Part shown: positions 1 to 14,100 of the stretch, piece by piece
Layout of the letters: each line of letters begins with the position of its first letter
Numbering within the stretch: position 1 is the first letter of the stretch
Assembly (NCBI RefSeq): GCF_019097595.1
Contig: NC_080729.1
Span: 1,881,917 to 1,945,916, forward strand
Reading direction: 5' to 3'
DNA: 64,000 bases
Source: Hemibagrus wyckioides
Taxonomy: Eukaryota > Chordata > Actinopteri > Siluriformes > Bagridae
The notes under the pieces: model-generated
What the model was told of the DNA's origin: nothing
The model's input: only the letters and a program-made list of their open reading frames with translations
Database searches by the model: none
Program-made: the position numbers and the translations under genes

Positions 1-3000
1 ATCACACACTCTAACACACACTCTAACACACACTCTAACACACACTCCAACACACACTCTAACACACACTCCATCACACACTCCAACACACACTCTAACA
101 CACACTCCATCACACACTCCAACACACACTCCAACACACACTCCAACACACACTCTAACACACACTCCAACACACACTCTAACACACACTCCATCACACA
201 CTCCAACACACACTCTAACACACACTCCAACACACACTCCAACACACACTCCATCACACACTCCAACACACACTCTAACACACACTCCATCACACACTCC
301 AACACACACTCCAACACACACTCCAACACACACTCCATCACACACTCCATCACACACTCTAACACACTCCATCACACACTCCAACACACACTCCAACACA
401 CACTCCAACACACACTCTAACACACACTCCAACACACACTCCAACACACACTCTAACACACACTCCAACACACACTCCAACACACACTCCAACACACACT
501 CTAACACACACTCCAACACACACTCTAACACACACTCCAACACACACTCCAACACACACTCCATCACACACTCTAACACACACTCTAACACACACTCCAT
601 CACACACTCCATCACACACTCCAACACACACTCCATCACACACTCCAACACACACTCCATCACACACTCCATCACACACTCTAACACACTCCATCACACA
701 CTCCAACACACACTCCAACACACACTCCATCACACACTCCAACACACACTCCATCACACACTCCATCACACACTCCAACACACACTCTAACACACACTCC
801 AACACACACTCCATCACACACTCCATCACACACTCCATCACACACTCCAACACACACTCCATCACACACTCCATCACACACTCCAACACACACTCTAACA
901 CACACTCCAACACACACTCCAACACACACTCTAACACACACTCCATCACACACTCTAACACACACTCCAACACACACTCCAACACACACTCCAACACACA
1001 CTCCAACACACACTCCAACACACACTCCATCACACACTCCATCACACACTCCATCACACACTCCAACACACACTCCAACACACACTCTAACACACACTCC
1101 AACACACACTCTAACACACACTCCAACACACACTCCAACACACACTCTAACACACACTCCATCACACACTCTAACACACACTCCAACACACACTCCAACA
1201 CACACTCTAACACACACTCCAACACACACTCCAACACACACTCCATCACACACTCTAACACACACTCTAACACACACTCTAACACACACTCCAACACACA
1301 CTCCAACACACACTCTAACACACACTCCAACACACACTCCAACACACACTCCATCACACACTCTAACACACACTCCAACACACACTCTAACACACACTCT
1401 AACACACACTCTAACACACTCCATCTCGCACTCTAACACACACTCCAACACACACTCCATCACACACTCTAACACACACTCTAACACACACTCCATCACA
1501 CACTCCATCACACACTCCAACACACACTCCAACACACACTCCAACACACACTCCATCACACACTCTAACACACACTCCAACACACACTCCATCACACACT
1601 CTAACACACACTCTAACACACACTCCATCACACACTCCAACACACACTCTAACACACACTCTAACACACACTCTAACACACTCCATCTCGCACTCTAACA
1701 CACACTCTAACACACACTCCATCACACACTCCAACACACACTCTAACACACACTCCAACACACACTCTAACACACACTCTAACACACACTCCATCACACA
1801 CTCTAACACACACTCTAACACACACTCCAACACACACTCCATCACACACTCTAACACACACTCTAACACACACTCCATCACACACTCCAACACACACTCT
1901 AACACACTCCATCTCACACTCCAACACACACTCTAACACACACTCCAACACACACTCCAACACACACTCCAACACACACTCCATCACACACTCTAACACA
2001 CACTCCAACACACACTCCATCACACACTCTAACACACACTCCAACACACACTCCATCACACACTCTAACACACACTCTAACACACACTCCATCACACACT
2101 CCAACACACACTCCAACACACACTCCAACACACACTCCATCACACACTCTAACACACACTCCAACACACACTCCAACACACACTCCATCACACACTCCAA
2201 CACACACTCCATCACACACTCTAACACACACTCTAACACACTCCAACACACACTCCAACACACACTCCATCACACACTCTAACACACACTCTATCACACA
2301 CTCCAACACACACTCCATCACACACTCTAACACACACTCTAACACACACTCCATCACACACTCCAACACACACTCCAACACACACTCTAACACACACTCC
2401 AACACACACTCCAACACACACTCTAACACACACTCCAACACACACTCCAACACACACTCCAACACACACTCCATCACACACTCTAACACACACTCCAACA
2501 CACACTCCAACACACACTCTAACACACACTCCAACACACACTCCAACACACACTCCAACACACACTCTAACACACACTCCAACACACACTCCAACACACA
2601 CTCTAACACACACTCCAACACACACTCTAACACACACTCCAACACACACTCTAACACACACTCCAACACACACTCCATCACACACTCTAACACACACTCC
2701 AACACACACTCCAACACACACTCTAACACACACTCCAACACACACTCCAACACACACTCCATCACACACTCCAACACACACTCCAACACACACTCCAACA
2801 CACACTCCATCACACACTCTAACACACACTCCATCACACACTCCAACACACACTCCATCACACACTCTAACACACACTCTAACACACTCCAACACACACT
2901 CCAACACACACTACATCACACACTCTAACACACACTCTATCACACACTCCAACACACACTCCATCACACACTCCATCACACACTCCATCACACACTCCAA

Positions 3001-6000
3001 CACACACTCCATCACACACTCCAACACACACTCCAACACACACTCCAACACACACTCCATCACACACTCCATCTCACACTCTAACACACACTCTAACACA
3101 CACTCTAACACACACTCCATCACACACTCCAACACACACTCCATCACACACTCCATCTCACACTCTAACACACACTCTAACACACACTCTAACACACACT
3201 CCAACACACACTCCATCACACACTCCATCACACACTCCAACACACACTCCATCACACACTCCATCTCACACTCTAACACACTCCATCACACACTCTAACA
3301 CACACTCCAACACACACTCCATCACACACTCTAACACACACTCTAACACACACTCCATCACACACTCCAACACACACTCCAACACACACTCTAACACACA
3401 CTCCAACACACACTCTAACACACACTCCAACACACACTCTAACACACACTCCATCACACACTCTAACACACACTCTAACACACACTCCATCACACACTCC
3501 ATCACACACTCCAACACACACTCCAACACACACTCTAACACACTCCATCACACACTCTAACACACACTCCATCACACACTCTAACACACTCCATCACACA
3601 CTCCAACACACACTCCATCACACACTCCATCTCACACTCTAACACACTCCATCACACACTCTAACACACACTCCATCACACACTCCAACACACACTCCAT
3701 CACACACTCCAACACACACTCCAACACACACTCTAACACACACTCCAACACACACTCCAACACACACTCTAACACACACTCCATCACACACTCCAACACA
3801 CACTCCAACACACACTCCATCACACACTCCAACACACACTCTAACACACACTCCATCACACACTCTAACACACACTCCAACACACACTCCAACACACACT
3901 CCAACACACACTCCAACACACACTCCAACACACACTCCATCACACACTCCAACACACACTCCAACACACACTCCAACACACACTCCAACACACACTCCAA
4001 CACACACTCCATCACACACTCCATCACACACTCCAACACACACTCCATCACACACTCTAACACACACTCCAACACACACTCTAACACACACTCTAACACA
4101 CACTCTAACACACACTCTAACACACACTCCAACACACACTCTAACACACACTCCATCACACACTCTAACACACACTCCAACACACACTCCAACACACACT
4201 CTAACACACACTCTAACACACACTCCATCACACACTCTAACACACACTCCATCACACACTCTAACACACACTCCAACACACACTCCATCACACACTCTAA
4301 CACACACTCCAACACACACTCCAACACACACTCCAACACACACTCTAACACACACTCCAACACACACTCCAACACACACTCCAACACACACTCTAACACA
4401 CACTCCAACACACACTCCAACACACACTCTAACACACACTCCATCACACACTCCATCACACACTCCAACACACACTCTAACACACACTCCATCACACACT
4501 CCAACACACACTCCATCACACACTCTAACACACACTCCAACACACACTCCAACACACACTCCAACACACACTCCATCACACACTCTAACACACACTCTAA
4601 CACACACTCCAACACACACTCCAACACACACTCCAACACACACTCCATCACACACTCTAACACACACTCCAACACACACTCCATCACACACTCCAACACA
4701 CACTCCAACACACACTCCAACACACACTCCATCACACACTCTAACACACACTCCAACACACACTCTAACACACACTCCAACACACACTCCATCACACACT
4801 CTAACACACACTCCAACACACACTCCAACACACACTCCAACACACACTCCAACACACACTCCAACACACACTCCATCACACACTCCAACACACACTCCAA
4901 CACACACTCCATCACACACTCCATCTCACACTCCAACACACACTCTAACACACACTCCATCACACACTCCATCACACACTCCATCTCACACTCTAACACA
5001 CTCCATCACACACTCTAACACACACTCCAACACACACTCCATCACACACTCCAACACACACTCCAACACACACTCCAACACACACTCTAACACACACTCC
5101 AACACACACTCCATCACACACTCCAACACACACTCCAACACACACTCCAACACACACTCCAACACACACTCTAACACACACTCCAACACACACTCCATCA
5201 CACACTCCAACACACACTCCATCACACACTCTAACACACACTCTAACACACTCCAACACACACTCCAACACACACTCCATCACACACTCTAACACACACT
5301 CTATCACACACTCCAACACACACTCCAACACACACTCCATCACACACTCTAACACACACTCTAACACACACTCCATCACACACTCCATCACACACTCCAT
5401 CACACACTCTAACACACACTCTAACACACACTCCAACACACACTCTAACACACACTCCAGCACACACTCCATCACACACTCCATCACACACTCTAACACA
5501 CACTCCATCACACACTCTAACACACACTCCATCACACACTCTAACACACACTCCATCACACACTCCAACACACACTCCAACACACACTCCATCACACACT
5601 CTAACACACACTCCATCACACACTCTAACACACACTCCATCACACACTCCAACACACACTCCATCACACACTCCATCTCACACTCTAACACACTCCATCA
5701 CACACTCTAACACACACTCCATCACACACTCCATCACACACTCCATCACACACTCTAACACACTCCATCACACACTCTAACACACACTCCATCACACACT
5801 CTAACACACTCCATCACACACTCCAACACACACTCCAACACACACTCCATCACACACTCCATCACACACTCCATCACACACTCTAACACACACTCCATCA
5901 CACACTCCATCACACACTCTAACACACTCCATCTCACACTCTAACACACACTCTAACACACTCCATCACACACTCCAACACACACTCCATCACACACTCC

Positions 6001-6187
6001 ATCACACACTCCATCACACACTCTAACACACTCCATCACACACTCTAACACACACTCCATCACACACTCCATCACACACTCCATCACACACTCCATCACA
6101 CACTCTAACACACACTCCATCACACACTCCATCACACACTCCATCACACACTCTAACACACTCCATCACACACTCTAACACACACTC
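1..6187. repeat. Giant 12-bp minisatellite, about 515 units
   Basis: Tandem units of 12 bp, consensus CACACACTCYAA with a CCAT variant, fill the whole stretch and continue past the left edge. Three monomer types (TCTAA, TCCAA, TCCAT) alternate irregularly. Occasional 10-bp units (AACACACTCC) lack one CA step and shift register by 2 bp. A rarer marker, CCATCTCRCA, recurs near 1421, 1683 and 1909, spaced 262 and 226 bp apart, so blocks of about 19-22 units have themselves been duplicated. The right end gives way to unique sequence after 6187. Open frames on the minus strand with LECV or VCVG periodicity follow from the 12-bp period and are not genes. Confidence 0.97.
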
Positions 6188-6212
6188 TAAAGAGCTCTTG
6201 ACCAGATCACCA

Positions 6213-6214
<2 letters not shown>

Positions 6215-6250
<36 letters not shown>
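6215..6250. repeat. (CT)n microsatellite
   Basis: An uninterrupted run of about 18 CT dinucleotides lies just after the 12-bp minisatellite ends. Confidence 0.97.
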
Positions 6251-6252
<2 letters not shown>

Positions 6253-7109
6253 CTCTCTCACCCCCCAACACCCCACCCTCTGTGTTTTTGGAGAACCCTT
6301 CATTACCAACCTTCTGAAGAGCTTCATTAGTGCCTTGTATTTTCCACCAAATGATTTCTGCCCACGTTTTTAAAACATGAGTGGAACTTGACTCTCTTGA
6401 GTGGCGGTGAGGATGTCACGTGTCATGTCACGTGGTTCCACATCATTTTAATCAACATTCTCATTATCGCTTGTTACACTCACCTATTATGTCGTTCACA
6501 GACTCGCTTTTTATTATTATTTATTTTTTAACCCCGGTTTCATTAGAGGCTGTAAAATGACTCCCTCAGGACAGAACGAACGAGTGCTAATTTGGGCTTT
6601 TCATGTGTAATAGCTGTGAAGTGTGGAATTGTTAATGACTCTAAACTCCTAAACGTCATTTGTTAGCCGCGTGTGAAACACCATTCTGTATTCCACTGAA
6701 TTCCTGAAATTCCTGTGCTTCGGTTCTGGTTTCACTGAGGAGCCAAATCACAAGGTTTGTGGATGTGTTGAAGACAGATGTGGGTGTGTTGTGGGGGATG
6801 TTTAAAAAAAAAAAACACAAAAACAAACAAAAAAAAAAAACCCTGAGAAGTAAGAACTGAGAGAAGCAGAAAGTTAATGAGGTCGGGATATTGATGTTCT
6901 GATGCTTTTTTTAAAGGGAATGATTTTATGCTAGCTGATCCAATTAATTTGTTTTTCAGATTCTTTTCTTTCCTTTTTTTAAACAACTTCTGTTTCCTTT
7001 TAATTGTTTTTTTTGTACAAATTTTTGAAATCAAAGCTACAAGCTTTAAGCTCCCGCCTCATCATCTGCACTCTTTCTGTCAGATTTCTCACCAATTCTT
7101 CATATCTGA

Positions 7110-7240
7110 CTCAGATGATGGTTAAAGGTCCAATAGCGACAGCTCGGCCTTCCTGAGACTTGAACTCGTGACCTGCAGGATGAGACGAGTGTGTAGACGT
7201 CGTGGAGTCTGAAGACTGAGCGGTTAGAACCCTGGACGCA
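7110..7240 (-). mobile_element. tRNA-derived SINE remnant in the 3' UTR region
   Basis: On the minus strand, GGTCACGAGTTCAAGTCTC (7155-7173) resembles a pol III B box (GGTTCRANNCC). About 20 nt downstream comes GCTATTGGACCTTTAACC, which resembles the GGGCCCTTAACC core typical of teleost V-SINE-like elements. Orientation is the same as the cadherin gene. The copy is diverged and its ends are approximate. Confidence 0.55.
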
Positions 7241-7294
7241 GGTGTTTGCAGATATTTACAGAATACATCAAGGACAAGGATGCATTCATTATTT

Positions 7295-7300
7295 TTTATT
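7295..7300 (-). terminator. Candidate poly(A) signal of the cadherin gene
   Basis: The minus strand reads AATAAA about 405 nt after the stop codon, in an A/T-rich context. It is the first canonical hexamer I see downstream of the stop. A second one lies near 6510-6515. The choice between them is an inference. Confidence 0.4.
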
Positions 7301-7704
7301 AAAATATATTCATAAAAAATATGGATATAAAACACAACAACATTTAGAAACAAGCCTGTGTGTGTTGCTGCAGCGCTTCTACGACACTGCTGGATTTCAG
7401 CTCAGTGATTATATCCACAGTTTGGCAAAATGACGACGTGAGTAAAACCTTTCGCACAAGCAAATGAAGTCGAGGTCAAATGTTCGTGTTTTTTTTCCCT
7501 TCTAATGAACAAACAGCATCGACAAAATCACTACACACTCATCTCATCAGCACAAAAACTGCCACGAGACCGTGAACGAGAAAAAAAAATCGGATTTTTT
7601 TTTTTTTTAAGCAAAAAAGTGAAAGTCCGTGTGAGTGTCAGTAGAAAATCCGACTGGAGCGAGAGTTAACTCGTAGTCCGACATACATGATGCAAATGAA
7701 TCCT

Positions 7705-8198
7705 TTAGCTAGTCAACGTTGGCTCTTTGGGCATGTACATATCGGCTAACTTTTTAAACTCCGGCCCCCAGGTGCCCAGGAAGTCATACTCGTGATCTCC
7801 TTCGTTGACGGATGACTCCAGCGAACTCAGAGACTCCGCAATGGAGCCATTGCCCTCGTAAGCGTACGTGGCGAGGGAGTCATATGGCGGAGCGGCGGGG
7901 TCGGCGTCCGTCTCCTTCAGCCTGCTGATGAGGAAGTCTCTGAGGTCGCTGCACTCGTTGGCAGGTGAGCGCGTGCGGTATGGGAACAGGACGTCCGGGA
8001 TGATGTCACGCCGCAGCTGGTTGCTATCCTCCATGACCTCCGGGTGGCGCAGAGCTCCAATGTCGAAGGCTTGCGTGTCTTCCTCGCCGCCACCCTCGTC
8101 GTTGTAGCTCACCACGTTGTCCCTGACGTCCTCTTTGGAGATGATCAGAGGTTCCTTGCGCCGCTGCTTCCTCAGAGCCGAGAACAAGACCACGATCA
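7705..8198 (-). CDS. cdh10: Cadherin coding exon 12: cytoplasmic tail and stop
   Basis: 494 nt including TAA. It completes the membrane span (IVVLFSAL), then basic RKQRRKEP. Next come the p120 juxtamembrane motif [19 protein letters not shown] and the beta-catenin motif [16 protein letters not shown] with [11 protein letters not shown]. The C-terminus [21 protein letters not shown] lacks the YGG-x-SDKDS ending I remember for mammalian relatives. Acceptor is TCTCTCAG at 8199. Confidence 0.97.
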
Positions 8199-11100
8199 CT
8201 GAGAGAAAAAAAACAAATAAGATGTACGAAAATCAATCCACTTTTCTAAATAAAGGTTCAACCTTGTAGGCTGACGGCTGTGTTGGAATCTTTATTTGTT
8301 AAGTTACGTATATCAACATCATGCTCTTAGAAGAAACTAATCAACAACTGTTTAGTGTGAGGAAGCAGAGTTACTTTCAGTGTCCTGTAATTAACTGAAA
8401 ATCTAATTATATCTACATGGTTATTATAGAGCTGACTGCTGACACTGGAGACTCCTTCCATAAATGTAGCATAAACATCTCCTTACAACAAAACTTCAAC
8501 GCTCACACCGTTTACTGCTAGTAGAACATCTACCTGTTGCCATAGAAACAAAAATTAGAATGAGCTACCATTGTACAAAGTCAGTAACTCCAGTAGCTCC
8601 TGACCAATCAGATTTGAGAATGGAACAGCAGGGAGTTACGAAGGGTTATTAATGTTAATGTTAACTGCGTACTGAGCAGGATGACCATGCAGAGCAGAAT
8701 GGCCACCAGGGCGGTGGTGCTGAGGCGTGAGGAGAGGAGCAGAGCCTCCACGCTGCAGGAGCTCAGGTTCCCTGTGCTGTCGCAGCCGCACACGTGTACG
8801 GTCAGTGTGCTGGTGCTGCTCTGGATGGGATAGTCGCTGTCCGAGATGACGATGGGCAGGTAGTATGTGCTCATCTCCTGCCTGTTAAAGCCGCTCCGCC
8901 TGGTCAGGATCCTCGCCGTGTTATCTGGAACACCGAGCAATAAAGCTCCAGGGTTTCAATCAAGGACATGGCAAAATAGAGTAAAAAATATTACACTGCA
9001 TGAATACTGAAGTCACCAGATTCACCTTCGTTGTCAAAGATGGTGAAGTTAGGATTGCTGGAGCTTAAACTGAAGACAAACTTGTGCCCGACGAGAGGCT
9101 CATCCGTGTCGATGGCACTGATGGTTTGGATTAGCTGGAAATAAACACACTTTTGCTCACAACTAGATATTGAATTATTTTTTCATTATAAATTGCAAAT
9201 ATATGTGCATATATGTCATTGTCACACAACAGTCTGGGCCAGAACACCAGAGGGAGCCCTCGCCCGAATATTAACTATCTCTGGCCACTTCCGGTACTGA
9301 GGCTTATTTAAGCAGCGCGCCACCTCAGCCTCATTGCGAAGCATTGTTTCCGTTTGTGTCACTTGCCAAGCCTTTATTCTGTTATTGTCTAGTTACCTCG
9401 TGTATGACCTTGCCAGTTTATCTCTTGACCTCGAGTTTCGGATTTGTGTTTTGGATTAGTTTTCTGAGTGACAGCTTTCTGGTATTTGACCCTTTGCTTT
9501 CGTTATCTTGACCACGATTTCTGCCCACCGTCCTTTACGAAATCTGTACATGGACTCTAACACTCCTCCGCCTGACGAGGCGTTACAGTCATTTTAAATC
9601 AATTAATCATTCTTATCAGTATTAGAATAAAGAGGCATGGCCTCTTTTCCTGTCTGTTCCAGTAGAGGAGGTGCGGCAATCATCTGTGTATAAAAGGAGG
9701 CCTGGCCTCTGTGTCTGCCGTTCATAAGGAAGGAGGTATGTTTTTCAGTTCCAGTGAAGGAGGTGTGGCCTATGTGTGTCTTAGTCATATTGAAAGAGGT
9801 GTGGCCTTATCACCTGAAAAAAGGCTATATAAAAAGTAGGTGTGACCTCTATGCTTGTCAATCATAGTGAAAGAGGTATGGCTATTGTACCTGGCAGTCT
9901 GTATAAAAAGTAGGTGTGGCCTCTGTGCTTGTCAATCATAGTGAAGGAGGCATGGCCATTGTACCTGGCAGTCTATATAAAAAGTAGGTGTGGCCTTTAT
10001 GCTTGTCAATCATTGTGAAAGAGACATGGCCATTATACCTGGCAATCTATATAAAAAGTAGGTGTGGCCTCTATGCTTGTCAATCATAGTAAGGAGGCAT
10101 GGCCATTGTACCTGGCAGTCTATATAAAAAGTAGGCATGGCCTCTATGCTTGTCAATCATAGTGAAGGAGGCCTGCTTGTATAAAAAGTAGGCGTGGCCA
10201 TTCTATCTGACAGTCAGAGTAAAAACAAAGTGGGCGTGGCCTCTCTGCCTCACAGTCATAAATACAGTGTTTAATAAATCTTATTACTCTATAAGTACTG
10301 ACTCGATATTCATTCACATCAAATATTTCAAAGCAAAATTAACTTTTTTCTATAATTATTATATAATAGTTGGTAACAAACACATATACACATTCAGAAA
10401 AAACAAAATGGTGGTCCATTACCTGCCCAGCTCTGACATTCTCACACACTAATGTCTCGTACAACATGGCAAACTCGGGCGCGTTATCGTTCACATCCAG
10501 CACCTTGATGAGGACGGGAACGCGGCTCCTCTGACGAGGATTATCTGAAACGATGCCGAAAGAAGCAGCGTTGTGAGAAAAAATATTCATGATGTAAACG
10601 TTGGCTCTATTCCCGAGAGTGAACTTACTTATTTCACTGGCGAGCACAGAGATGTTGTGCCACTTCGACACCTCTCTGTCGAGAGACGTCAGGGTCGTGA
10701 TGGAGCCATTTCTGGGGTCGATGTGGAACAGTCTGTCGGGATCCGTGTGCTCGTCTATCTTGAACCTGTGAACAATTGTTAGGTTGAAATTACTCCGGTG
10801 TCTGCCGTGTGCTTTTAGATTTTATGTAGGAGTATTGATGTGATAATGGAAGCCTATTCAGCTCGCAGCCCGGTGCTGGAATCTGACTCATTTTACTTCT
10901 TTAAAAGGCATGTGTGAAGCCAAATCTATAAAACAGAGTACTCTTTTAATTTGAATGAACATTTAATACAAGAATGGAGCATGTGGAACTCGACTGTCAA
11001 TCACTGTTAGCTTAAAGAATAGCTGTATTGTCTTTCCTTGTGTCCAGCTAATTTTAGCTGTTTAAATTGTAAAAGCACACGTTTTAAGAAAAGTCTTGCA

Positions 11101-14100
11101 AATCACAGCTTTACCTCTGAGACTGGAGACTCCTTTCCTATACAATAAAGAAAACTTCTTGTGTTATTTTGAATGTGTTTTTTTTTTATCAGTGAATCAT
11201 CTGCTGTACAGGACACTGTGAATCTGCTGTTACTATAGCAACAACAACTAATTAATTAATTATAAACCTGTGAATTACAGAAAATTAAACTTATCAACAC
11301 CTCCTGACCAATCAGAATCCAGAAGTCAGCAGCACAGTGGACGTATTGTAGTGTTCATTTGTCCTTTTAACAGCTTAAACCAATTCCAGTGTCTTTCATC
11401 AAAACTCTATAATTATTAACAAAATTCCTTACTCCACAGGGTAGTCGGTCGCATCAGGATCCCAGGCTGTAACCGTCCCGATGATGCTTCCCTTCGGCGT
11501 GTCCTCGTTGACCTCGATAATGAAATGCGGCCGGCTGAACACCGGTGGCTCGTCCACGTCCTTTGCCGTCACTTTAACGATGGCTGTGTCGGAGAACGGC
11601 CCCAGATGGAGGAATCCGGGGTCTGTGTGTGTGTTACTCACTTCAACTTTGATGGTGTAGACACGCCTGCTCTCATAATCCAGTTTCTTAAAAAAAAAAA
11701 CAAAAAAAAAAAAAACAGAAAACAGTGTTAAGAAATTCAGTCAGTGCGTTAATTAATAAATATCTAGCTTTTACCTAAGATTAGGATGAGGCTCATTCTG
11801 ATTGGTCAGAATGTGTCAATTATGTGTTTCCATAGTAACAGATCATCAGTAGCAGACACTAAAAGGAATATTCTCACTGCTCTTGTGAAGGAGTTTATTC
11901 ATCATGGAAGGAGTCTCCAGTATCACCGCCTTGTCTTATAACAGTCAGTTTACAGGTAAAGCTATAACATTATTATTTTTATTTTTTGTCTGTTCATAGC
12001 TGCTATAATGGAAGTGAAACAGAAACGGCAACTTGTTTCACAGACAACACAACATTAACTGTAACCATCAATGGATAAAAATGGATAAAATTGTATAGTT
12101 TAATACTTAATTATTTAAAAAATGTTAATCATAGACTATTTGATGTTATATAAGAAGAAGAAGAAAACAGAGAATTTAGTCGAACTTTAGAATGTGTAAT
12201 TATATGATTTTTTAAATGGTAAGTAGTCATGAAGATCTTGAGGCTGTTGTATTTAATAAACTTAAAAATATTATAAATATCAAATCAGAATTTCTCCATA
12301 TGTTTTTTCTTCCTTATACCAAGTTAATGGTTTTGTATTTTTATTGTATATTTATCAGGAATATTACAGGGAATAGAGTAACAAGTCTACTGTAAAAAAA
12401 ATCCTACATCTGGGACAATTAGCACAAAACCTACATAGCTTTACTGTATAAAAGCAGCAGCTGTTTCAGAGCAAATGAGATGTCAAACTCTGGAAAATGT
12501 TAGGGTTTTTTTTGTAAGCTGGTCATGGTTACAGAATAAATATTTCACAGCTTAATCAAGAACAACAGATTCCAGCAGAGAATGTGTACAGAAAGCCTCA
12601 CACCTCTTACAGCTTTACCTTTTTGACTACGATTATTCCCTCTTGGGTTATCTCATCAGTAATGATGTCAAGCGAGTCTTTCCCGTCTCCTTCCAGGATC
12701 CTGTACCTCATCTCGGCGTTCTCCCCCTCGTCCCCGTCATTGGCTTTAATTCGACCCACCGTGGAGCCAATTTCCGCCGACTCGTAAGTGCTCAAATGAT
12801 AGGAGCCTAAATTAGCATCAAAAGCGCAATTAGTTTCATGTGTAACAGTGAGCTTGACGACACCATAAAAATTAGGAGACAAAGTTATATGACCTGGATC
12901 TAATTTAGTAAGGACAAGCCAGTTATTCAAATCCGATGACGTTTTCATTGCCAATTAATTTGCGAGTGACTTAAGTGTGTGGTGCTGTTAAATAAATTCT
13001 TGCTCTTGAAATGTTAATAATATGCCAGTGTCTTACTGTAGGCAAAGCGCGGCGGGCTGTCGTTAACGTCCGTAAGGGTCACATTGACCACGGTGGTTCC
13101 AGACAGACCCCCCATCTGTCCTGCCATGTCTTTAGCCTGAATAACCACCTGGTAGTCCTTCCGAACCTCCCGGTCCATGTTGGACAGAGCTATTCTCACA
13201 ATTCCTGCACAACAAAAGACACACACACTTTGATTTTTATTATGCAGTCATGTATTCGGATTGCTCTGAGAAACAGTATGTAGCATCAAGGACATCATTT
13301 GCAACCCTCAAACAATTGGAATAAAAGTCAAACAACAAACTTAGACACGACATCTGTTTCCACGTCTGGGGACTTCACTTTCTTATCAGACATCTGGGAG
13401 TTGGTCTTTTAAAGCTAACTCTATCAGTGTTGCCATTTCTGGATTCTGGAGCCACTTTTGTGGGTAAAGGCTCACATCCTGGAGTTCATCTCCACCACTG
13501 GAACATTATAGAATTTTGTATCATTTTTCTTACACCAATTGTGTTTCATTCTCCTTACCTATTAGCTCCACATCTGTTTACTTATCGCCAGATCTAGAAG
13601 TTCTCTCTGTGGTTCCCTTAAATATGGACTAGGAACCATCCTTGCTAATTGCTCATGTTTCTCAGGGAATCCATGATAAGTTTTGTCTCTTTCATCATGA
13701 CGCTGAAGCCTTCCATTACTTATAAGGACTTCCTTGGTTTGTAGTCCTTTTGTACCTTCTACCTTCTTGTACCTTCTAGTTCCACTTCCAGTTGCTGGAA
13801 TTGTAAATCTGTCCCCATAATCTACCTCAAAGAAACCTCAAATGTACCTTACGTTAAAGCCTTGTTTGATTGATCTATTGATCACAATGATCTGAACGTT
13901 CTGTCACGACTGGGACTACTTTGGTTTTAATCATCTGTGGTCTCTCTAGTACCCCAGTCACTCCTTCATTTTTCGAGATTCCTTCCTTTTTGTTGTGATC
14001 TGCTTGTGATCAAAGCTATTTCCTGCTCCTCACCTATCATCATAATACCCTGCCAAGTGTTTATGCTTCTCAGTGAATTCTCCTGGGTTTTGTCTGATAT

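Larger units (their letters stand above)
6251..7704 (-). other. 3' UTR and 3' flank of the cadherin gene
   Basis: No coding sequence is visible. The stretch lies immediately downstream (minus strand) of the cadherin stop codon. It contains A/T homopolymers near 6803-6840 and 7580-7610, a SINE remnant at 7110-7240, and AATAAA hexamers on the minus strand at 7295-7300 and near 6510-6515. The true transcript end cannot be set from sequence alone. The 7295 signal would give a 3' UTR of about 0.4 kb. Use of the 6510 signal would give about 1.2 kb and include the SINE. Confidence 0.6.

Noticed and set aside
359..5691. Minus-strand open frames up to 455 codons with LECV/VCVG repeats
   Set aside because: They lie wholly inside the 12-bp minisatellite; the period is a multiple of 3 and the unit lacks stop codons in several frames.
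1..6187. CRISPR array or telomeric repeat
   Set aside because: There are no spacers between repeats and the unit is not TTAGGG-like; this is a eukaryotic minisatellite.
8608..8940. Reading the transmembrane exon on past 8673 or before 8924
   Set aside because: GT at 8671-8672 and AG at 8925-8926 fix the exon, and only the spliced form restores the membrane span and EC5.
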